NCBI RefSeq assembly: GCF_001724605.1
Contig: NZ_MEEX01000018.1
Span: 1-64,000, forward strand
Source of the DNA: Phenylobacterium sp. SCN 70-31
GTDB taxonomy: Bacteria; Pseudomonadota; Alphaproteobacteria; Caulobacterales; Caulobacteraceae
Direction of reading: 5' to 3'
Length of the DNA stretch: 64,000 bases
The notes under the pieces are model-generated. The model had not been told where the DNA came from, ran no database searches, and was given only the letters and a program-made list of their open reading frames with translations. Both the position numbers and the translations under genes were made by a program. Positions 17,225 to 26,302 of this stretch are shown piece by piece. The first letter of the stretch is position 1; each line of letters begins with the position of its first letter.

Positions 17225-19060
17225 TCAGGCCAGCAGCTTCACGATCTCATCGGGATGCGTGAACTGGAGGAGGACACCCGCGCCGTCGATCAGGGCGCGC
17301 CTCGCATCCGGAATGGGCAACCAGGAGAAGTCGCCCTGGTCGGGCAGCGCTGCGGAAACCGCCACCGTCCAGCCGGCGCCGGCGCCCAGGTCCGCCGGCG
17401 GCTCCCAGCCTCCGGCGTAGACGGCGTGCTCCCCGGCGAAGCCCCAGGTCGACCGCGCGCACATGGCCTGGATGTCGCGCACCAGGAACCCCCGCACTTC
17501 CGGGTCTTCCAGGGCGCGGCCATCGACGGCCACCTCGCTCAGCGCCCGGAACATGACGCGCTCGATCGTCGGCGTGGTCAGTTGCCGACGCAGGAACTCG
17601 GCGAACACCGAGACGAGTTGCGGATTGCGCAGCAGGTGCTTCTGAACCGAGGCGACGAAGGTGGAGTGCGGCTGGCTCCGCGACATCGGCGGATGCGGAT
17701 TCATCAGCACGGACGGCCCCAGAAGGTCCGGATAGGCGCTGGCGAACGCCAGCCCGGCGGGGACCCCGGTGTCCCGCACGATAAGGCGGACGCGCTTCAA
17801 CCTGAGCCGCTCGACCACGGTCGCCATGTCTTCGGCCGCCGCCGCCGCGTAGTCGCCCCCCGCAGGGTCCGAAAGGCCGAAGCCCGGCCGCTGGATCACG
17901 ATGGGCCGAAACCCGGCGCCGACGAGGCCGTGGCGGTAGGCGTCGGGCAGCCGCCGTCCCGCCGCCGAGCCGTGGAACACGAAGACCGGCTCCCCGTCGT
18001 AGGGTCCGTAGTCGATCAACGCGATACGCCGCGCCCCGTCCCGGGACGGCAGGATCCGCAGCCGCCCGCCCCCGGCCTCGTCGCCGAACACGGCTTCGGC
18101 CGCCGAGGCGACCGTGACCAGCTCCCGTCCCTCCGCGAACAGGCGCGCCAGATCCTTCGCCCCCTTGGCCCCGGTCTTCTGGAAGACGGCCTTCATGTGC
18201 GACTTGACCGTTTCGGGGCTGAGACTCAGCGCCTGCGCCGCCTCGGGCGTGGTGGCCCCCCGCGCGACCCGCACCGCCACCCTGGCCTCGCCAGGCGTGA
18301 GGCCGAGCGCTTCCTCGGCCAGGCTCTCGTCGTCCTCGCCCTGGGCCTGGACTTCGCACATCACGCCGATCAGGCGGGCGATCAGTTCCGGCGCGCGGCG
18401 CACCCCGGCCTTGGCGTTGATGCGCCGCAGCGCGTCGCGAGCCGTCTCGCGGCCCACCCCGGCGTCGGCCGCCGCGACCTCGAGGTTGGGCGCGAACAGA
18501 AGCGCTTCCGCCAGCCGGGCCTCCAGCGCCGTGAGATCCAGGGCCCGCGCCGCCCGGCGCGCCAGCTCGGACGAGCGCGACGGCGCGCTCACCACCACGA
18601 CCAGACGCTGGATCCCGGCCTGGAGCGCGGCGGAGGCGTCGGGCGAAAGCGGCCAGCGGGCCGCCGCGGCCTCGTCGCCGATCCAGACCGTATAGGCCTC
18701 TCCGTCGGCGCCCTCGGCCAGGCTGACCACAGGCCCCTCGCTCAGGGCGCGCTTCAGCAGCGGACGCAGGTCGGCGGTGTCGGCGAACAGGGCGCGGAAC
18801 GCCGGTTCGGCGAAGTACAGGGTCCCCTGCGCGGACGTAACGGCCTGCGCCAGCGCCCGCCGGTCGGCGATGGCCCCGGCCACCGGCGGAAGGTCCCGGT
18901 TGACCGCCGTGAAGGCCTCCATCGCCCGGCGGCCGTCAGCCACCAGCGCGTCCTCGACGTCCGACCAGGAATCGAGCAGCAGATCGACCGGCGCGCCCAG
19001 CGGAGCGCGGGCGCGCAGGAGGTCGGAAAGTCGGTCGCGTCTGAGTCTCATCGCTCGCAA
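17225..19060 (-). CDS. LuxR-type tandem-HTH regulator fused to an alpha/beta hydrolase domain
   Basis: A 611-residue fusion. Residues 1-170 are a helical/mixed sensor-like region. A first HTH-like helical block covers about 177-230 (LTALEARLAEALLF through INAKAGVRRAPELIARL). A canonical LuxR HTH covers 252-308 (LGLTPGEARVAVRVARG, then SLSPETVKSHMKAVFQKTGAKG). An alpha/beta hydrolase domain follows from about 345 to the end, with an oxyanion-type HGS at 363-365. At the nucleophile elbow the usual GxSxG is VRDTGV, placing Asp430 as in dehalogenases and epoxide hydrolases. It probably senses a hydrophobic ligand with the hydrolase fold. Transcribed alone. Confidence 0.82.
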   Translation of the reverse strand: MRAMRLRRDRLSDLLRARAPLGAPVDLLLDSWSDVEDALVADGRRAMEAFTAVNRDLPPVAGAIADRRALAQAVTSAQGTLYFAEPAFRALFADTADLRPLLKRALSEGPVVSLAEGADGEAYTVWIGDEAAAARWPLSPDASAALQAGIQRLVVVVSAPSRSSELARRAARALDLTALEARLAEALLFAPNLEVAAADAGVGRETARDALRRINAKAGVRRAPELIARLIGVMCEVQAQGEDDESLAEEALGLTPGEARVAVRVARGATTPEAAQALSLSPETVKSHMKAVFQKTGAKGAKDLARLFAEGRELVTVASAAEAVFGDEAGGGRLRILPSRDGARRIALIDYGPYDGEPVFVFHGSAAGRRLPDAYRHGLVGAGFRPIVIQRPGFGLSDPAGGDYAAAAAEDMATVVERLRLKRVRLIVRDTGVPAGLAFASAYPDLLGPSVLMNPHPPMSRSQPHSTFVASVQKHLLRNPQLVSVFAEFLRRQLTTPTIERVMFRALSEVAVDGRALEDPEVRGFLVRDIQAMCARSTWGFAGEHAVYAGGWEPPADLGAGAGWTVAVSAALPDQGDFSWLPIPDARRALIDGAGVLLQFTHPDEIVKLLA

Positions 19061-19177
19061 GGAGTACGGCCCCGCTGTCCGTCCAGTTTCAAGGCCGGTT
19101 CGATCATCTTCCGTGCAAACCCCGCGCCACAGCGGGCGGCGCCGGAGTGGCGCAAGATGAACCGAATCTGAAGCTGC

Positions 19178-19196
19178 GGGTTCAGGACGGGTTCAG
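19178..19196 (+). promoter_or_regulatory. GGTTCAG direct repeats upstream of rcnB-like gene
   Basis: GGTTCAG occurs at 19179-19185 and again at 19190-19196, exactly 11 bp apart, about 50 bp before the RcnB start. Direct repeats with one-helical-turn spacing are what OmpR/PhoB-class response regulators bind. Which regulator is involved is unknown. Confidence 0.4.
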
Positions 19197-19247
19197 TCCG
19201 GCCCGTGTCTATGGCCGACCATGGGACAAGTAACCCGAGGAGCTGTC

Positions 19248-19787
19248 ATGAAACATCTGCTGTACGCCGCCGTCGCCCTCGCGACCGTCGCCGCGCCGGC
19301 AGTCGCCTCCGCCCAGCCCGGATGGCAACAGGAGCGCCGGGAAGACCGCCGCGACCTGCGGGAAGATCGCCGCGACTATCGAGACACAGTGCGGGACGCC
19401 CGTCGCGACGGCGTCATCACGCCCCGCGAAGCGCGTGAGATCCGCCGCGACGCCGCCGAGGTCCGGCGCAGCGAGCGCGAGGTGCGCTACAACCGCCATC
19501 GCGCCGACACCTGGCGCGGCCGGCCCGAGTGGCGCGACTATCGCGGCGCCCGGTCCGGATACTGGTACGCCCCCGGCTACGGCTATCGGCCGGTGATGCG
19601 CGGCTACACCTGGCGCCAGGGCGCCTATGTGCCGCGCGCCTACCGGACCTACTATGTGCAGGATCCCTACTACTACGGCCTGCGCGCGCCGCCTCCCGGC
19701 CACCGCTGGGTCTACGCTGACGGCAACTTCGTCCTGATGGCCCTGGCCACCGGCCTGATCGCCAGCGTCGTGGCGAACGCCTACTAG
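19248..19787 (+). CDS. RcnB family periplasmic protein
   Basis: A 179-residue exported protein. The signal peptide ends at VASAQ (about residue 22). A strongly charged Arg/Asp helix follows ([21 protein letters not shown]), then Tyr/Gly-rich segments, and the RcnB C-terminal signature [24 protein letters not shown]. RcnB of E. coli modulates nickel/cobalt export; the caulobacterial versions are abundant and mostly untested. AGGAG lies six bases before the ATG. An 11-bp-spaced GGTTCAG repeat in the promoter suggests response-regulator control. Confidence 0.82.
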   Translation: MKHLLYAAVALATVAAPAVASAQPGWQQERREDRRDLREDRRDYRDTVRDARRDGVITPREAREIRRDAAEVRRSEREVRYNRHRADTWRGRPEWRDYRGARSGYWYAPGYGYRPVMRGYTWRQGAYVPRAYRTYYVQDPYYYGLRAPPPGHRWVYADGNFVLMALATGLIASVVANAY

Positions 19788-19822
19788 CGGCCGCTCCGGA
19801 ACGCCCGGAGAGTCGAAGAACG

Positions 19823-19857
19823 AGGCCGCGGCCGGCTCACGCCCGCCGCGGCCTTTT
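19823..19857 (+). terminator. Rho-independent terminator after the RcnB gene
   Basis: GGCCGCGG (19824-19831) pairs with CCGCGGCC (19846-19853), followed by TTTT. It sits between the RcnB stop and the next small gene. Confidence 0.7.
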
Positions 19858-19902
19858 CGTGTCCGCCTTGCCGAAGGCGTCGGTTGGCGCGATAGGCGGG
19901 GG

Positions 19903-20076
19903 ATGAACGACCGGGATGTCTTCCTCAAGCTGTCGGCCGTCGCGGAAGAGCTGATGGCCCTGTCCGAACAGGCCGAGACCCTGATCGGCGAGGCGGCGCT
20001 GCGCACCGCCGCCAACACCATCGGAGGCACGGCGAAGGCCGTTTACGAGCATGCGCTGAACGGCGACGCCCACTGA
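19903..20076 (+). CDS. Small conserved-looking helical protein (57 aa)
   Basis: A 57-residue reading frame beginning MNDRDVFLKLSAVAEELMALSEQ and ending with HALNGDAH. It is almost entirely amphipathic helix. A purine-rich GGCGGGGG lies immediately before the ATG, and codon third positions are GC-rich like neighbouring genes. It sits between a terminator and the YtcJ-type gene on the same strand. I do not recognise a family; helical pairing or a regulatory role is possible. Confidence 0.5.
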   Translation: MNDRDVFLKLSAVAEELMALSEQAETLIGEAALRTAANTIGGTAKAVYEHALNGDAH

Positions 20077-20154
20077 GGCGTCCGCCGGGCCTGGGCAGTG
20101 GGTCCTAGACCCTGGGCCCTGGCCGCCGGCGACGGCCGCGGCTAGCGTGACGCC

Positions 20155-21807
20155 ATGCTGCTCCGGACCCTTGCCGCCGCCTGCGCCCTGGCGCTCGCCG
20201 CGCCCGCCGTCGCCGAACCCGTTCCGCCTCAGGCCGCCGATCTCGTGATCTGGGGCGGGCCGATCTACACCGGCGCACAACCCGCGACAGTCCAGGCGGT
20301 GGCCGTCCGCGGCGGCCGCATCGTCCAGGTCGGCGCCCGTGCGGACGCCCAGGCCCTGGTCGGCCAGGCGACCCGGATCGTCGACCTCGGGGGCGCGGCG
20401 CTGTTCCCGGGCTTCACCGACAGCCACGCTCACCTCCGCGGCGTCGGCGAACGCGAACTGTCCCTGAACCTGGAGGGCGCGGCGTCGGCGGCCGAGGCCG
20501 CGCAGCGGGTGAAGGCCCACCTCGACGCCCGAAAGCCCGAGGGTCCGATCTGGGGCCGCGGCTGGATCGAGACGGGATGGCCCGAGGGGCGCTTCCTGGA
20601 GCGCGGCGACATCGATCCGATCGCGCCGGATCGGCCGGTCCTGCTGACCCGCGCCGATGGCCACGCGCTGGTCGCCAACTCCGCCGCGCTGAAGGCCGCC
20701 GGAGTAGACGAGACCACCGTGGCGCCCCCCGGCGGCGAAATCCTCAAGGGACCCGACGGCCGGCTCACCGGAGTGCTTGTGGACAACGCCATGCGGCTGG
20801 TGGCGTCCCTGCGCCGCGCGCCCACCGAGGCGGACCGCCGCGCCGCGTTCGAGGCCGCATTCCGCGTGGAGACCGCCTACGGCTGGACCGGCGTGCATTC
20901 CATGAGCGTCGCCTGGGACGACGTGGACCTTCTGGAGCGAATGAACGCCGAGGGCGGCACGCCACTGCGCATCTACAACGCCGTGGACGCCGCCCAGGCG
21001 GGGCCCCTGTTCGAGGGCGGTCCCCGCGCGACCAGGGACGGCCTCATCGTCACCCGCGCGGTCAAACTCTACGAGGACGGCGCCCTGGGTTCGCGCGGCG
21101 CGGCCCTCTTCGAGCCCTACGCCGACGCGCCCGGCGCGCGCGGCCTGGTGGTCACCCCGCCCGACCGGATGCGGGCGTTCATGGCCCGGGCGCACGCCTC
21201 GGGCATACAGGTGGCCGCACACGCCATCGGCGACCGGGGCAACGCCGAGGTTCTCGACATGATGGCCGCCGAGAACGTGCGCGGCCTGCGTTGGCGGATC
21301 GAGCATGCGCAGGTGGTGCGGCCGTCCGACATCCCGCGCTTCGCCGATCTGGAGGTCATCGCCTCGATGCAACCCAGCCACGCCATCGGAGACCTGCACT
21401 TCGCACCGGCCCGCCTGGGCGACGCCCGCATGCGCGGCGCCTACGCCTGGACATCGATGCGGCGGGCGGGCGTGGTCGTGGCGGGAGGCTCGGACGCCCC
21501 GGTCGAGCGTGGCGATCCGCTGATCGAGTTCTACGCCGCGGTGGCGCGCAAGGATCTGAACGGCTTCTCCGCGCCCAACTGGGCGCCGCAGGAGGCCCTG
21601 AGCCGCGAAGCCGCACTGGCGATCTTCACCTCGGCGCCGGCCTACGCCCGCTTCGCCGAAGTCGAACTCGGGACCATAGAGGTCGGCAAGCGCGCCGATC
21701 TCTCGGCCTTCTCGGTCGACCTCATGACCGCCCCCGAGTCCGAAATTCCGAAGGGTCGGGCGGTCCTGACCATCGTGGACGGCAAGGTGGTCCACCAGGC
21801 GCCGTGA
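20155..21807 (+). CDS. YtcJ-like amidohydrolase, exported
   Basis: A 550-residue metal-dependent amidohydrolase of the YtcJ type. A signal peptide ends near AVAEP (about residue 21). The metal-binding DSHAHL follows PGFT around residue 89, with later IGDRGNAEV, WRIEHAQVV and the GGSDAPVE block carrying the conserved Asp. Relatives hydrolyse amide or N-acyl bonds in small molecules. Export suggests action on external substrates. The next gene downstream is a Crp-like regulator on the same strand but 271 bp away, so it is probably monocistronic. Confidence 0.88.
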   Translation: MLLRTLAAACALALAAPAVAEPVPPQAADLVIWGGPIYTGAQPATVQAVAVRGGRIVQVGARADAQALVGQATRIVDLGGAALFPGFTDSHAHLRGVGERELSLNLEGAASAAEAAQRVKAHLDARKPEGPIWGRGWIETGWPEGRFLERGDIDPIAPDRPVLLTRADGHALVANSAALKAAGVDETTVAPPGGEILKGPDGRLTGVLVDNAMRLVASLRRAPTEADRRAAFEAAFRVETAYGWTGVHSMSVAWDDVDLLERMNAEGGTPLRIYNAVDAAQAGPLFEGGPRATRDGLIVTRAVKLYEDGALGSRGAALFEPYADAPGARGLVVTPPDRMRAFMARAHASGIQVAAHAIGDRGNAEVLDMMAAENVRGLRWRIEHAQVVRPSDIPRFADLEVIASMQPSHAIGDLHFAPARLGDARMRGAYAWTSMRRAGVVVAGGSDAPVERGDPLIEFYAAVARKDLNGFSAPNWAPQEALSREAALAIFTSAPAYARFAEVELGTIEVGKRADLSAFSVDLMTAPESEIPKGRAVLTIVDGKVVHQAP

Positions 21808-22042
21808 GGATCGGACCCGCACGGACCTTGCGCCCGCCGATCATGGCGGTGGATGTGGACCGGCCGGCGCGAGACTGGAATCCGCCAAATACAGGTCGAC
21901 GCGCAGCGGGGACGATTCAGGCACAGCCATCTCGCCGGGAGGTTCTACTGAGACGTAGATTTCCGATATTCGCGCGTTTCGGCGCGACACAACTTCGCAG
22001 TGTCGAGTTATCGACAGTTTTTGTCCTTCGTGGCCGCTAGCG

Positions 22043-22071
22043 TGAAACCTGAGCCGGAAAACGGCGTTTCA
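22043..22071 (+). promoter_or_regulatory. Inverted repeat/hairpin in the leader of the Crp-like gene
   Basis: TGAAAC (22043-22048) and GTTTCA (22066-22071) form an inverted repeat just before the ATG at 22079; the interior GCCG/CGGC can also pair around GAAAA. It could be an operator or an mRNA hairpin that influences translation of the regulator. Confidence 0.35.
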
Positions 22072-22078
22072 GGTCCCG

Positions 22079-22831
22079 ATGCAAAGGCCCGTCTCCGCGT
22101 TGCAGAATCGCCTGCTCGAAGCTGTCCCTCCCGGCGACGCCGCCCGGATCGCGCCGCACCTGGTGTCCGTGACGTTCGAGCGCGGGCGCGTCCTCTACGA
22201 CCCGGGCGACCCGATGGAGTTCGTCTATTTTCCGCACGAAGGCGTCATCTCGCTGATGACGCTCATGGAGAGCGGCGCGGCCATCGAGAGCGCCATCATC
22301 GGACCGGAAGGAGCCGTGGGGCTCATGGCGGCCGTCGCCCCGCGCCAGTCGCTGTCGCGGGCCGTCGCGCAGACGCCCCTGCGGGCGTCGCGGATCGCCG
22401 CCGAGCGACTGAGGGAGATCTGCGCCGTCAGTTCTGCGGTGCGCGACCTCGTCGACCGGCACACCGAGGCGGTCTACGCCCATTCGATCCAGGCCGTGGC
22501 CTGCAACGCGCTCCACTCGGTCGAAGCCCGTTTCGCGCGCTGGCTGCTGAGCTGCCACGAACGCGTCCGAAGCGACACCATCGCCCTCACGCAGGAACTT
22601 CTGGCCGACATGCTCGGCGTCCAGCGCACGACCGTGACCGCCGTGGCGCGAACCCTCCAGGCCAGGGGCCTCATCCGCTATCGCCGCGGCGTCGTCGACA
22701 TCCTCGACGGAGACGGTCTCGAAGCGGTGGCCTGCGAGTGCTACGGGGTCGTCCGCGGCCACTACCACCGCCTGCTCGGCGTGCCGCCGAAGCGGTCGTC
22801 GCCGCAGCGGGCCGAGCCCGCCCGACGCTGA
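22079..22831 (+). CDS. Crp/Fnr family transcriptional regulator
   Basis: A 250-residue regulator: effector barrel with YDPGDPMEFVYFPHEGVISL at residues 41-60 and a winged HTH near 170-215 (ALTQELLADMLGVQRTTVTAV). Lines like this, common in alphaproteobacteria, lack cAMP-contacting residues and iron-sulfur cysteines, so their signal is unknown. The gene follows a 271-bp intergenic region containing a TGAAAC/GTTTCA inverted repeat. The M13 peptidase gene 112 bp downstream may be a target or merely a neighbour. Confidence 0.87.
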   Translation: MQRPVSALQNRLLEAVPPGDAARIAPHLVSVTFERGRVLYDPGDPMEFVYFPHEGVISLMTLMESGAAIESAIIGPEGAVGLMAAVAPRQSLSRAVAQTPLRASRIAAERLREICAVSSAVRDLVDRHTEAVYAHSIQAVACNALHSVEARFARWLLSCHERVRSDTIALTQELLADMLGVQRTTVTAVARTLQARGLIRYRRGVVDILDGDGLEAVACECYGVVRGHYHRLLGVPPKRSSPQRAEPARR

Positions 22832-22943
22832 CATCGGCGCCGCTCGTCGCTCGAAGGTTGCCTTGGAGCGATATTCCCCCTTTCTTGCGCGGCCACGCCG
22901 CTTCCCACGCGGATCGGCCCGAATTGCTGTCGAGAAAAGGCCT

Positions 22944-25067
22944 ATGATCTTCCATACACGCAAAATCCTGCTTTCGGCCGGCGGCGCCGCCGCCCTCGCC
23001 TTCGCCGCCCAGGCCGCGACGGCGCATGAGCACGACGGCCTGGATGCGACGCGCGCCGCCCAGGCGTCGTTCGCCGCGGCCGACACCCCCCAGGGCGCCG
23101 CCGCCTCGCTGGAATCGCCCCGGTTCGGGACGTGGGGTTTCGACATGTCGGGCATGGACCGCAGCGTGAAGCCGGGCGACGATTTCTACGCCTTCGCCAA
23201 CGGGAAGTGGGCCGAGCGCACCGAGATTCCGTCCGACCGCACCCGCTTCGGCAACTTCGACATCCTGGCCCAGCTCTCGGAGAACCGGGTCCACGCCATC
23301 CTCCAGGAGGCCGCCGCCGGGCGACTCGACGACCGTGACGCCGCCAGGATCGGCGCCGCCTTCACCGCCTTCATGGACGAGGCCCGGGTCGAGAAACTGG
23401 ACGCCAAACCCATCGCCGGCGACCTGGCCAAGATCCGCAAGGTCCGCACCCGCGACCAGTTCACCGCCCTGATGGGCCGCGCCAACGTCAGCAGCGTCTC
23501 CAGCATCCTGCCGGTCTACGTCACCATCGACGCCAAGAATCCCACCCGCTACGCCGTGGGATCGACGACCGCGGGGCTGAGCCTGCCCGACCGCGACTAC
23601 TACCTGCTCCCGGCCTTCGCCGAAAAGAAGGCCAAGTACGAGGCCTATGTCGCGCAGATGCTGACCATGATCGGCTGGCCCTCGCCGGCCGACAACGCCA
23701 AGGCTGTCGTCGCGTTCGAGACCCGCCTGGCCGAGGCGTCCTGGACCCGCGCCGAGCGCCGGGACCGCGACAAGACCTACACCCCGATGTCGCCGGCCGA
23801 GCTGAACGCCGCCACCCCCGGGTTCGACTGGAACCGCTACCTCGCCGCCGCCGGCCTGCCGAACGTCGACCGCATCGTGGTGGCGACCGATTCGGCCTAT
23901 CCGAAGTTCGCGGGAATCTACGCCGCCACGCCGGTCGAGACGCTCAAGGCCTGGCAGGCCTTCCGCGTGGCCGACGGCGCGGCGCCCTATCTGTCGAAGC
24001 GGTTCGTCGACGCCAACTTCGAGTTCCGCAACCGCACCCTGATGGACCAGCCCGAGCAACGGCCCCGCTGGAAACGGGCGGTCGCCTTCACCAACGGCGT
24101 GATCGGGGAGTCCGTGGGCCGCGTCTATGTGGCCCGCTACTTCCCGCCGGAGTCCAAGGCCAAGATGGACGAGCTGGTCGCCAACGTGCGCTCGGCCATG
24201 CAGGCGCGGATCCAGAAGCTGCACTGGATGGGTCCCGAGACCAAGGAACGCGCCCTCGACAAGCTGGCCAAGTTCACGGTCAAGATCGGCTATCCCGAGG
24301 AATGGCGCGACTACTCCGGCCTGCGCCTCGATCCGACCGACCTCTACGGCAACGCCATCCGCTCGGCCGCCTACGAGTGGCGCCGCGACGTGGATCGCCT
24401 GGACCAGCCGGTCGACAAGCGCGAGTGGGGCATGACGCCCCAGACGGTGAACGCCTACTACAACTTCGCCAACAACGAGATCGTCTTCCCGGCCGCCATC
24501 CTCCAGCCGCCGTTCTTCGATCCCGACGCCGACCCGGCCATCAACTACGGCGGCATCGGCGGCGTCATCGGCCACGAGATCAGCCACGGCTTCGACGACC
24601 AGGGCCGCAAGTCCGACGGCGACGGCGTGCTGCGCGACTGGTGGACCGCCGAGGACAACACCAAGTTCCAGGCCCAGGCCGCCCGTCTCGGCGCCCAGTA
24701 TTCCGAGTTCGAGCCGCTTCCGGGCGTGCGTCTCAACGGCGCGCTGTCCATGGGCGAGAACATCGGCGATATGGGCGGTCTGTCTCTGGGCTACGACGCC
24801 TACCTCGCCTCGCTCAAGGGCAAGCCCGCACCGATCGTCGACGGCTTCACCGGCCAGCAGCGCGTGTTCCTCGGCTGGGCCCAGGTCTGGCGGTCCAAGA
24901 TGCGGGACGAAGCCCTTCGTCAGCAGGTGGTCACCGGCCCGCACTCACCGCCCTACTATCGCGTCAACGGCACCATCCGGAACCTGCCCGGCTGGTACGA
25001 AGCGTTCCAGATCCAGCCGGGCGACAAGCTCTATGTCGCGCCCGCCGACCGTGTGGACATCTGGTGA
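22944..25067 (+). CDS. M13 family zinc metallopeptidase (neprilysin-like), exported
   Basis: A 707-residue gluzincin. A signal peptide covers MIFHTRKILLSAGGAAALAF to about residue 30. M13 landmarks are VNAYYN, the zinc motif HEISH in GGVIGHEISHGFDDQG, and the third-ligand region GENIGD, where the family's ENxxD glutamate and aspartate are kept. The C-terminal NGTIRNLPGWYEAF and final aromatic residue are also typical. It probably trims peptides in the periplasm. The ATG at 22944 gives a proper signal peptide; a longer upstream reading has none. Confidence 0.92.
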   Translation: MIFHTRKILLSAGGAAALAFAAQAATAHEHDGLDATRAAQASFAAADTPQGAAASLESPRFGTWGFDMSGMDRSVKPGDDFYAFANGKWAERTEIPSDRTRFGNFDILAQLSENRVHAILQEAAAGRLDDRDAARIGAAFTAFMDEARVEKLDAKPIAGDLAKIRKVRTRDQFTALMGRANVSSVSSILPVYVTIDAKNPTRYAVGSTTAGLSLPDRDYYLLPAFAEKKAKYEAYVAQMLTMIGWPSPADNAKAVVAFETRLAEASWTRAERRDRDKTYTPMSPAELNAATPGFDWNRYLAAAGLPNVDRIVVATDSAYPKFAGIYAATPVETLKAWQAFRVADGAAPYLSKRFVDANFEFRNRTLMDQPEQRPRWKRAVAFTNGVIGESVGRVYVARYFPPESKAKMDELVANVRSAMQARIQKLHWMGPETKERALDKLAKFTVKIGYPEEWRDYSGLRLDPTDLYGNAIRSAAYEWRRDVDRLDQPVDKREWGMTPQTVNAYYNFANNEIVFPAAILQPPFFDPDADPAINYGGIGGVIGHEISHGFDDQGRKSDGDGVLRDWWTAEDNTKFQAQAARLGAQYSEFEPLPGVRLNGALSMGENIGDMGGLSLGYDAYLASLKGKPAPIVDGFTGQQRVFLGWAQVWRSKMRDEALRQQVVTGPHSPPYYRVNGTIRNLPGWYEAFQIQPGDKLYVAPADRVDIW

Positions 25068-25075
25068 CGCGCCTG

Positions 25076-25106
25076 CCCGCCGGCGGCCCCCGCGGCCGTC
25101 GGCGGG
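25076..25106. terminator. Bidirectional hairpin between convergent genes
   Basis: A 13-bp stem CCCGCCGGCGGCC / GGCCGTCGGCGGG (one G-T wobble) with loop CCCGC. It lies between the convergent M13 peptidase and DUF6356 genes. No long T-run follows. Confidence 0.5.
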
Positions 25107-25111
25107 GCCTG

Positions 25112-25324
25112 TCAGCCGCGCCGCGCACGATCCACGACCATGCGGTCGTGCAGGTCCCGCACCCGCCGGCTGGCCGAGGTCTGGAACGCGAACGGGAACA
25201 GGCCGTGCAGCAGGCAGGCCCCAGCGGCCGCCGCCAACGGCCCCGCGAAGCTCCACGCCTTCGCGAGGTGCTCCCCATAGGTTTCACCCATCGCCCGCGG
25301 ATGGTCGGTGAAGGCCTTGAACAC
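25112..25324 (-). CDS. DUF6356 family small membrane protein
   Basis: A 70-residue protein. The hallmark AFTDHPRAMGETYGEH at its N-terminus is that of DUF6356. One hydrophobic segment (about residues 25-45, AGPLAAAAGACLLHGLFPFAF) is followed by a basic tail. The start is GTG at 25324: AAGGAGGG sits six bases upstream, the best ribosome-binding site in the area. An inverted repeat GGGAGAT/ATCTCCC (25371-25395) lies in the promoter region. Function unknown. Confidence 0.75.
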   Translation of the reverse strand: MFKAFTDHPRAMGETYGEHLAKAWSFAGPLAAAAGACLLHGLFPFAFQTSASRRVRDLHDRMVVDRARRG

Positions 25325-25565
25325 GTGCGCCCTCCTTCGGATCGGCAAGGTCGGAGGATGACGCGGGTCCGGGAGATTATCATCACCGATCTCCCGGCCG
25401 CTTGTCTGTTGGGCGAGAACGCCATTTCCGGACGCGCCGCGTGCGCGGGAACCACATCCTCCCAGCCCCCGCGCAGCCCAAGAGTTAATCATCCCTGAAA
25501 ACGCTTCCGTAAGGCGCGCCGCAGGATCGTTGCCGAGGTCTTAACCCTCGCGCCCCGAGTTCCCC

Positions 25566-25793
25566 ATGCAGTTCGTCGCCCTGCCCGTCGCCGGTTCCGG
25601 AGGCCGCGAGGTGCTGGTCAATCCCGAGCAGGTCGTCTGCATCCTCGACGCGGGAGAGCAGCGGACCCAGATCGTCACCACCGGGCTCTCCACCGAAAGC
25701 TCGATCAGCATCGTGGTCGCGCTCGGCGTGCGCGAGGTGGGTCTCCGCCTCGGCGCCACGATCGTCCACGAGCCCGCGGGGCTTCCGGGCTAG
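25566..25793 (+). CDS. Small conserved hypothetical protein (75 aa)
   Basis: A 75-residue protein starting MQFVALPVAGSGG, with the compact pattern LVNPEQVVCILDAG, a Ser/Thr-rich middle (TTGLSTESSISIVVALG) and a helix (VREVGLRLG). The layout is faintly like FlbD-type small regulators (a beta hairpin with NPE followed by strands), but I would not assign it. No signal peptide or membrane segment. Transcribed alone toward the convergent ArsR gene. Confidence 0.5.
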   Translation: MQFVALPVAGSGGREVLVNPEQVVCILDAGEQRTQIVTTGLSTESSISIVVALGVREVGLRLGATIVHEPAGLPG

Positions 25794-25900
25794 CGCGGCC
25801 TCCGCGCCCCTGGACGGTCCGGGAACGCCCCCCATCCCGGACCGACGCCCCCCGGGAGGGACGTCGGCCGTCACCGGCGTCCCTCCCGACGCGGATGATC

Positions 25901-26302
25901 TCAGGTGCAGCACCCACTGGACCCGTCGCGATCCGAATTGACTTCACGACTGTCGTAGGAGCCACCGGCGCTACAGGCCGTGAGCAGGCCGGCGAAGAAC
26001 GGCGCGCACAGGTCGGGCCTGCCGCCGCAGCAGTCGTGCACTAGAAACTCCATCAGCTCGCCGAAATGAGCGTAGGCGACGGAATAGATGATCGACCGGC
26101 CTTCCCGGCGGGCCGTCACCAGACCGGCGTTCATCAGCACGTTCAGATGGCTGGAGGACGTATTCTGAAGCTGCTCGGTGCGGCGCGCGACCTCGCCCGC
26201 CGGCAGGCCTTCGGGGCCTGCTTCCACCAGCAGGCGGAAAGCCAGAAGCCGGCCTTCATGTCCGAGAGAAGCAAGGGTCCGGGCGGCCTTGTCCGATTCC
26301 AT
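25901..26302 (-). CDS. ArsR/SmtB family metal- or arsenite-sensing repressor
   Basis: A 133-residue winged-HTH repressor: HEGRLLAFRLLVEAG, the recognition region NTSSSHLNVLMNAGLV, and wing REGRSIIYSVAY. After the wing comes a likely ligand site, DCCGGRPDLC, plus a terminal SSGCCT, so a thiophilic ligand such as arsenite is plausible. I start at the ATG at 26302 (MESDK), which matches family N-termini; an in-frame ATG at 26332 adds ten residues. No ribosome-binding site precedes 26302, and a TCGA-centred palindrome overlaps it, so the transcript may be leaderless. Confidence 0.8.
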   Translation of the reverse strand: MESDKAARTLASLGHEGRLLAFRLLVEAGPEGLPAGEVARRTEQLQNTSSSHLNVLMNAGLVTARREGRSIIYSVAYAHFGELMEFLVHDCCGGRPDLCAPFFAGLLTACSAGGSYDSREVNSDRDGSSGCCT

